Origin: Firmicutes bacterium UBA1768
GTDB taxonomy: Bacteria > Bacillota > Clostridia > Peptostreptococcales > Anaerovoracaceae
Assembly (NCBI GenBank): GCA_002315335.1
Contig: DCGW01000091.1
Coordinates: 2,667-15,712 of the forward strand
Reading direction: 5' to 3'
DNA length: 13,046 bases
The translations under genes and the position numbers were made by a program. The notes under the pieces were generated by a model. That model saw nothing but the letters and a program-made list of their open reading frames with translations. It searched no databases and had not been told where the DNA came from. Shown here one piece after another: positions 8,494 to 13,046 of this stretch (position 1 is its first letter; each line of letters starts with the position of its first letter).

Positions 8494-8854
8494 AAAACCC
8501 CTCCTTTTTTGTATACTAACCATAACACAGGATGCGAATTAAAAAAAACAAGCAAAATTTTAAATCACTCCGCAAAATTTGGCATAGTTTTTTTTAAAAT
8601 GTTGGATTTTAACATCGCAACAAAAGGCGTCCTCTTTTGATAAGTACGCTTCTAATTTGTTGTCATTTATTGCAAATCAAAGCTTACCAGCTAAAGCCAA
8701 AAGGATAAACTGTAAGAATAATGCATAATCTGGGAATAGCGCATATTCTTCCCGTTGCAAGGCTTGCGGGAATTGACAGAAACTATACATAATAAAAAAC
8801 TAATTTTTAGAAACCGTCCATTTATAATCTTAATCGAACACAAAAGTTCTCAAA

Positions 8855-8881
8855 TAAAAAACCCCCCGCAAAACTGAGGGG
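8855..8881 (-). terminator. Minus-strand intrinsic terminator
   Basis: On the minus strand CCCCTCA pairs with TGCGGGG (one mismatch) around a short loop, followed by GG and TTTTTT. It is about 90 bp downstream of the candidate small ORF at 8974-9081 and may end that transcript. Confidence 0.65.
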
Positions 8882-8965
8882 TGAATTAATTGGAATTAAT
8901 ACTAATAAGTTTTCAAGATTATTATTCATCACCTAAAAAAGAAAGTAATGTTAGCAAAGAAAAAT

Positions 8966-9012
8966 AAAGCAGTTCAGAAAGCTGAAGAGACAGCAATCCG
9001 GACTGCTTTTTT
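8966..9012 (+). terminator. Stem-loop cluster with terminator character
   Basis: AAAGCAGT (8966-8973) can pair with ACTGCTTT (9002-9009), or the latter can pair with AGCAAT (8992-8997) to form a compact hairpin followed by TTTTT. TTCAG-AAAG-CTGAA lies inside. On the minus strand the long stem is followed by ATTTTT, so it could act in both directions. No plus-strand gene upstream of it was identified. Confidence 0.4.
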
Positions 9013-9081
9013 GACCGCAAAAATAAGAACGATTCTAACAGACGGGCTCCTGATTAAGCCCTCTTGAAATACTTTTCTCAT
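8974..9081 (-). CDS. Candidate small ORF, 35 aa, cationic and hydrophobic
   Basis: An ATG at 9081 is preceded by AGGAGG (9097-9092) at a spacing of ten bases, somewhat long. The peptide begins MRKVFQEGLIRSP and continues with an Ile/Val/Ala-rich stretch carrying Lys and Arg, ending SSAF. It could form an amphipathic or membrane-touching helix. The first residues faintly recall the N-terminus of RnfE/NqrD-type proteins, but the match is too short to rely on. A terminator follows at 8855-8881, so a small transcription unit is possible; no clear promoter is visible. It may also be chance. Confidence 0.3.
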   Translation of the reverse strand: MRKVFQEGLIRSPSVRIVLIFAVKKAVRIAVSSAF

Positions 9082-9196
9082 AGTAACCACGCCTCCTATT
9101 TTATTCATTGGCATGCTTCTTTAGACGTAGTTTCCTGCAGTGATTATCAACTGCTCTTCTTTCTGCTACTCCGTTCTTTTTTCTGTTTCGGGAAAA

Positions 9197-9233
9197 GACA
9201 GACATTTTTGCCGATACAGCCAAAAGCGTCTGT
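9197..9233. repeat. GACAGAC/GTCTGT hairpin, copy 1
   Basis: GACAGAC and GTCTGT flank 24 bases; inner arms TTTTTG and CAAAAG extend the stem. On the minus strand it is followed by TTTTCCC. Copy 2 at 9374-9410 has the same arms and spacing but different inner bases. Confidence 0.65.
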
Positions 9234-9360
9234 TTATATCTGTGTTTTTTATCAAACTCCTCCGAATACTGCCCTATTACAGTCCTGTTTTCAGCCAAAA
9301 CGAATGAATATTAGCCTGATTTCGCTGAATATCAGCATATTTTTGATTCATAAGGAGACT

Positions 9361-9413
9361 AAATTAACAAAAAGACAGACGTTTTATCCAAAATAGAAAA
9401 ATACGTCTGTCTT
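9361..9413 (-). terminator. Hairpin copy 2, likely terminator of the UPF0597-flavodoxin transcript
   Basis: An 11-bp perfect inverted repeat AAGACAGACGT / ACGTCTGTCTT with a 20-base loop. On the minus strand it is followed by TTTGTTAATTT, so together with the closing TT it gives a U-rich tail. It lies about 180 bp after the flavodoxin-domain gene's stop. Repeats the arms of the hairpin at 9197-9233. Confidence 0.55.
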
Positions 9414-9590
9414 CTTCGTGAACAGAACTTTTTCGAGTCACCCCGAAACACCGTTCTGTTATTTCTTATTATTGTTAACGGCGGCAGTTTCCGCCGTTCC
9501 AGCCGATATTTCCAGCACTGCCTGATTCGCCGATCCAGCCGACACATCCAGCCAGTAGACTTCATAGGTCAGCCCTACATTTCCAAACTA

Positions 9591-10448
9591 CTATTCTTTG
9601 TCGTCCTCAAAATCCGAATAGTCGTCAATGGTTTCGTCAATATTTAAAAGCGCTTCGTCGTCGCCTTCCTCAGCAGCCTTCTCAGCCGCCTTCTTCGCAA
9701 GATAAGCCTCTCTCTGCTTTTTCTTCATGTGCTTGAGCTTATAGGCCTCATCATCAGCCACATTCTTCTTGTGAAGTTCTTCTCTACGCTGCATTTCGGC
9801 TTCCCAGGCAGCCTCTTCTTCCTCTTCTCGCTGAGCCGTCGCAGCCATCCTTGCCTTCGCAATTGGCTCTATGGCATCCTTTTGCTCCTGAGTCATGAAT
9901 CCTCTGACATACTTCACAAGAGGAATAATTGTCCTCTTATCCGACCAATCCACATCGTCATAATACGCTTCCAGCACTGACGCCTCAGCCTCGTTCCTGT
10001 CCTCAGGGTACATCTTCTCAATCTTCTTCATATACGCGCCAAGAATTCTCTTCTCAAGGAACCCCAGCCCGATAAAGTCAAGCCTTCCTCTGAAGTAGAA
10101 AAAAGCATCCTCATCTAATTCGCCCGGCTTGAAGTTGTCATTATAATGCTCCATCTTCGGCTGATCCCCCGCAGGATAAGACCCAACGCAGAAATACGCA
10201 ATATTCTTAGGCTTAACCCTTGTCAACGCAGACTTGAATTCCGGCAGACCATTCATACCGCGCGCATTAATATTTGCACCGAAAATAACAAAGTCATAGG
10301 TCTGAATTTTAGCCATCCATTCCGGCGAAGTTTTCTTTGTAGCCTCCATAGCCTCTCCGTTAAGTGCATCGGCAATCCACTCAGCATAACGCTTCGTCGA
10401 CCCGTGGCTTGTTCTATATAGTACCAGAGTTCTGAAATCTTCCATCAT
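9591..10448 (-). CDS. Flavodoxin-domain protein with long charged tail
   Basis: A 285 aa cytosolic protein. Residues ~6-180 are a flavodoxin fold of the HemG/flavodoxin_5 type: strand TLVLYRTSHGSTKRYAEWIA with the FMN-phosphate loop T13-S-H-G-S-T18, then FVIFGANINARGMNG (about 53-67) and IAYFCVGSYPAG. Residues ~187-285 are a Glu/Lys/Ala-rich tail, probably coiled coil, with an acidic end (DDYSDFEDDKE). The tail is unusual for flavodoxins, which are mostly 140-180 aa. FMN-dependent electron transfer is expected; a role in haem synthesis is not supported by neighbours. ATGs at 10448 and 10445 are both possible; AAAGGA suits the second slightly better. It follows the UPF0597 gene by 29 bp, probably the same transcript. 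Confidence 0.88.
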   Translation of the reverse strand: MMEDFRTLVLYRTSHGSTKRYAEWIADALNGEAMEATKKTSPEWMAKIQTYDFVIFGANINARGMNGLPEFKSALTRVKPKNIAYFCVGSYPAGDQPKMEHYNDNFKPGELDEDAFFYFRGRLDFIGLGFLEKRILGAYMKKIEKMYPEDRNEAEASVLEAYYDDVDWSDKRTIIPLVKYVRGFMTQEQKDAIEPIAKARMAATAQREEEEEAAWEAEMQRREELHKKNVADDEAYKLKHMKKKQREAYLAKKAAEKAAEEGDDEALLNIDETIDDYSDFEDDKE

Positions 10449-10477
10449 ATTTCCTTTCCCTCAAAAGCCTTTGGCCT

Positions 10478-11779
10478 CTAAGCATTCTTATTTTCAAAAA
10501 TTGTAAGAATAACCTTTTCCGTATCGAGCATTCCCGGAGATGCAATAAGCCCCATATTCTTCATGGTTTCCTCCGGCGACCTGCCGTTGATAGAATGAAC
10601 TGCGTCAATGTATACGCTGTTCAAGGCAAACTCCGCGGCCCTGTAAGCAGTATCTACAGCCACAATGCCCTTCATAGTGCAGCCCTTATTTCCGCCATGA
10701 CAAATCATCCCGGTAATGGAAGATGCCATGTTATTAACCGTATAGCTCATCTGAAGCAGGTTTCCGCCCTTCATGTAACACAGCGCAACCGCCGCCCCTG
10801 TTCCAGCAGCAATAGCACAGCCGCAAAAGGCCGAAAGCAGACCCGAGTGAACCTTAATATATATAGTCACGAGGTACGAAAGCGCAGTAGCCCTCAAAAG
10901 CGTTTCCTCAGAATAGTGATTTACCGCCCAGCACGCATAAAGCGGCATAGTGCAGAGAATTCCGTGCGCCCCGCTGCCCGTAATACTCATCGCAGGCTTT
11001 GCAAGACCCACAACCCTTGCCTCCAGCGTCGTATTTGTCACAAACTGAGCCGTCGCGAGCTCGTCGTCCGAAATCCCCTTCTCACCGTTCTTCTTGAAAA
11101 GAATATGCCCCATAGTGGTCTTTTCCGAAAACAGCCCCTCCTCAAGAAGTTCAAGATTTGTCCTGTACGCGTCCATAATAAAGGAAATTTCCTCAATATC
11201 TATATCTCTCGCATAATTTACCAGTTCTGTAAACGAATAATCCCTAATCGTATCAAGCGAAACCTTGTTGCCGTCGTCCTCCTCAACCTCCATATTGCCA
11301 ATCTGCGGATATTCCTCAGGACTCAAAGTCTTTCCATTTAGCCTGATCCGCGTAATATTTGTGTGGCGGCCTTCGATGGTAACCTCGCAAATATCAGACG
11401 CAGTTTTTACTATTGCATTTAAATAAACATCCGGGCTGACAGTGTGTATGCTAACCTTAACCCGGCCCGCAGCAATGAGCGCTTTCGCCTGAAGTCTCGA
11501 CTCTTCGGTAATGGTATCAAGAGCCTCCAGACCCTTGTTTGGATCTGCCCCGCAAACTCCCAGAGCCGCAGCAAACCTGTTGCCAACCTCGTTAACCCCC
11601 GGAATTCCACAGGTGTAAGCCCCTTTATATATCGACGAACTGAGGTTAACCTCAACAGATTCAACCTCACCCTCAGTATAACTCTTTGCCGCAGATGTTA
11701 TAAAGGCTATCGCACCCGGTTCGGTCACCCCAAGCGCCGGCACCATATCCTGTTTTATCATCTTCGTAAGTTCGTGCAT
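10478..11779 (-). CDS. UPF0597 family protein (CyuA-like L-cysteine desulfidase / serine dehydratase-like)
   Basis: A 433 aa protein, normal family length. Family members studied are [4Fe-4S] enzymes that break L-cysteine to pyruvate, ammonia and sulfide; the fold is related to iron-sulfur serine dehydratases. Visible are PALGVTEPGAIAF (14-26), YTCGIPGVNEVGN (55-67), ITGSGAHGIL (266-275), SAFCGCAIAAGTGAA with Cys319 and Cys321, and MICHGGNKGCTMKG with Cys360 and Cys367, likely cluster ligands. The N-terminal motif usually reads GCTEP; here the cysteine is Val18, so substrate or mechanism may differ and no gene symbol is given. The ATG at 11779 has AAGGAAG five bases upstream. It is the first gene of a two-gene unit with the flavodoxin-domain gene. 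Confidence 0.9.
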   Translation of the reverse strand: MHELTKMIKQDMVPALGVTEPGAIAFITSAAKSYTEGEVESVEVNLSSSIYKGAYTCGIPGVNEVGNRFAAALGVCGADPNKGLEALDTITEESRLQAKALIAAGRVKVSIHTVSPDVYLNAIVKTASDICEVTIEGRHTNITRIRLNGKTLSPEEYPQIGNMEVEEDDGNKVSLDTIRDYSFTELVNYARDIDIEEISFIMDAYRTNLELLEEGLFSEKTTMGHILFKKNGEKGISDDELATAQFVTNTTLEARVVGLAKPAMSITGSGAHGILCTMPLYACWAVNHYSEETLLRATALSYLVTIYIKVHSGLLSAFCGCAIAAGTGAAVALCYMKGGNLLQMSYTVNNMASSITGMICHGGNKGCTMKGIVAVDTAYRAAEFALNSVYIDAVHSINGRSPEETMKNMGLIASPGMLDTEKVILTIFENKNA

Positions 11780-11812
11780 TGTTACTTCCTTCTTAACTTA
11801 TTTGTAACGATA

Positions 11813-11841
11813 ATTTTATGATATATTTCCCTACTTTGCAA
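11813..11841 (-). promoter_or_regulatory. Promoter of the UPF0597-flavodoxin unit
   Basis: On the minus strand TTGCAA (11841-11836) and TAAAAT (11818-11813) are spaced by 17 bp. Transcription start is expected near 11806, giving a leader of about 27 nt. Confidence 0.7.
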
Positions 11842-11974
11842 GAGGAAAATTTTTATATCGGATAGGGATAAGCGAAAAATATTCCTGTCCTTGCATCCTA
11901 TCCTTACAGAAATATTTTCCGGTAGTCCCGAAAAACCATAACATTCTATCAAAGAAAACGGCCTTACAGAGGGT
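11842..11974. other. Spacer between promoter and minisatellite
   Basis: No gene. Contains a perfect seven-base inverted repeat GGATAGG/CCTATCC (about 11859-11902) and near-complementary A/T arms GAAAAATATT and AAATATTTTC around it. Minus-strand ORFs covering it are read-through from the adjacent stop-free repeat. Confidence 0.5.
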
Positions 11975-13046
11975 CCCGGAACCCGCGCCCTGCACCTGCG
12001 CCCTGCACCTGTGCCCTGAACCCGCGCCCGGAACCCGCTCCCTGCACCCGTGCCCTGTACCCGCTCCCGGAACCTGAGCCCTGCACCTGCGCCCTGCACC
12101 CGCGTCCGGAACCCGCGCCCTGAACCTGTGCCCTGCACCCGCTCCCGGAACCTGCGCCCTGAACCTGCGCCCGGAACCCGCGCCCTGCACCCGTGCCCTG
12201 CACCTGCGCCCTGCACCCGTGCCCTGCACACGCTCCCTGCACCTGTGCCTTGAACCTGCGCCCTGCACCTGCGCCCTGAACCTGTGCCCGGAACCCGAAC
12301 CCGGAACCCGCTCCCGGAACCTGTGCCCGGAACCCGCTCCCGGAACCTGTGCCTTGAACCTGCACCCTGTACCCGCGCCCGGAACCTGTGCCCTGCACCC
12401 GAACCCTGCACCTGCGCCTTGCACCCGTGCCCTGCACCTGCGCCCTGCACCTGCGCCCTGCACCCGCGCCCTGCACCTGCGCCTTGAACCCGCGCCCTGC
12501 ACCTGTGCCTGGAACCCGCTCCCGGAACCTGCGCCCTGAACCCGCGCCCCGAACCTGTGCCTTGAACCCGAACCCGGAACCTGAGCCCTGCACCCGCGCC
12601 CTGCACCCGCTCCCGGAACCTGTGCCCGGAACCTTCACCCGGAACCTGAGCCCGGAACCCGCTCCCTGCACCTGCGCCCGGAACCTGCGCCCTGCACCCG
12701 CGCCCGGAACCCGCTCCCGGAACCTGCGCCTTGAACCCGCTCCCGGAACCTGCGCCCTGTACCTGCGCCCTGTACCTGTGCCCTGAACCTGCGCCCTGCA
12801 CCTGAGCCCTGAACCCGCGCCCTGCACCCGTGCCCTGCACCTGTGCCTTGAACCTGCACCCTGTACCCGCGCCCTGCACCCGTGCCCTGAACCCGCGCCC
12901 TGCACCCTGCGCCCTGTGCCCTGCACCCGAGCCCTGAACCCGTGCCCTGTACGACAGAATATCCTTTAAGCCCTGCACCTGTGCCTTGAACCTGCACCCT
13001 GTACCCGCGCCCTGCACCCGAGCCCTGAACCCGCTCCCGGAACCTG
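11975..13046. repeat. 13-bp minisatellite of about 80 variable units, running off the window
   Basis: Consensus on the plus strand is CCYKGHACCYGNN, e.g. CCCTGCACCTGCG, CCCGGAACCCGCT, CCTTGAACCTGCA. Unit starts stay in register from 11975 to 12898, i.e. 71 consecutive units with no net length change, then a 14-bp and a 7-bp unit (12898-12918), two normal units, a 26-bp segment with foreign sequence (12945-12970) and normal units to the edge. Variation is concentrated at positions 4, 6, 10, 12 and 13. The minus strand is G-rich with runs of GGG every few bases. All three minus frames are open over long stretches because the unit contains no stop, so ORFs there are not evidence of genes. Confidence 0.95.

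Larger units (their letters stand above)
8494..9590. other. Long hairpin-rich intergenic region
   Basis: About 1.1 kb without a well-supported gene. It holds poly-A/T runs around 8540-8600, two mutually exclusive hairpins (8732-8772), a minus-strand terminator (8855-8881), a stem-loop cluster (8966-9012), one 35-codon small ORF with a ribosome site (8974-9081), two same-length GACAGAC/GTCTGT hairpins (9197-9233, 9374-9410), an AACAGAAC/GTTCTGTT hairpin (9421-9460) and an AACGGCGG/CCGCCGTT hairpin (9477-9498). The 110-codon plus ORF at 9064 and the minus ORFs at 9101-9298 and 9359-9565 have no ribosome site and odd composition. Confidence 0.6.

Noticed and set aside
8948..9067. 39-codon plus-strand ORF MLAKKNKAVQKAEE...
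   Set aside because: Only a weak AGAAAG upstream and it contains a strong stem-loop with T tract; it overlaps a better-initiated minus ORF.
9101..9298. 65-codon minus-strand ORF starting at TTG
   Set aside because: No ribosome site and no family resemblance; covers hairpin copy 1.
9064..9396. 110-codon plus-strand ORF
   Set aside because: No ribosome site, low-complexity Phe/Ser/Leu content, and it runs through two hairpins and a likely minus-strand terminator.
9477..9498. AACGGCGG/CCGCCGTT hairpin as terminator of the flavodoxin-domain gene
   Set aside because: Perfect stem but no T tract on either side; the hairpin at 9361-9413 is a better candidate.
11782..13017. Minus-strand ORFs of 120-411 codons with Gly/Arg repeats as a repeat-protein gene
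   Set aside because: All three frames are open because the 13-bp unit has no stop; variation hits all codon positions, there is no convincing start and ribosome site, and the frames end in unrelated spacer DNA.
11975..13046. CRISPR array
   Set aside because: Units are 13 bp, contiguous and without unique spacers, and no cas genes are near.

Overview
The window reads as chromosomal DNA of an anaerobic low-to-mid GC Bacillota, most likely Clostridia. This rests on AGGAGG-type ribosome sites, sigma-A-like promoters with 16-17 bp spacers, the PyrK/PyrD-type (class 1B) dihydroorotate dehydrogenase, a UPF0597 iron-sulfur enzyme and a protein resembling the C-terminus of anaerobic ribonucleotide reductase. 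The family within Clostridia cannot be fixed from the sequence alone.

Positions 1-4089 (minus strand) hold a compact pyrimidine operon in the order pyrC-pyrK-pyrD-pyrF-pyrE, with overlapping or closely spaced genes. It is driven by a near-consensus promoter (4061-4089) with a leader of only about 25 nt. It encodes dihydroorotase, both subunits of an NAD-linked dihydroorotate dehydrogenase, OMP decarboxylase and orotate phosphoribosyltransferase (cut by the window edge). Positions 4090-4716 hold no convincing gene: three perfect copies of a 14-bp repeat, a GC- and pyrimidine-rich patch, and a duplicated hairpin element. Positions 4717-6369 (plus) carry a PD-(D/E)XK nuclease-like protein and a MerR/GyrI-type regulator, probably co-transcribed. 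After a gene-poor stretch with degenerate 35-37 bp repeats comes a small NrdD-tail-like protein (6878-7174) with a clear promoter and terminator.

Positions 7289-8493 (minus) carry a class II Fic protein whose first ~50 codons lie in another reading frame, so the gene looks frameshifted. Positions 8494-9590 are about 1.1 kb of intergenic DNA rich in hairpins, with one 35-codon small ORF that has a Shine-Dalgarno sequence. Positions 9591-11841 (minus) form a second unit: promoter, a UPF0597/CyuA-like enzyme, then a flavodoxin-domain protein with a long charged tail.

The last ~1.07 kb (11975 to the window end) is a minisatellite of about 80 units of 13 bp. The first 71 units are exactly in register although the units differ at about five positions in many combinations. 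It is G-rich on the minus strand with quadruplex potential, and stop-free over long stretches in all three minus frames, so ORFs called there are artefacts. A related 14-bp trimer lies next to the pyr promoter. This repeat system is the most unusual content of the window. Nothing here is a recognisable defence system or prophage.
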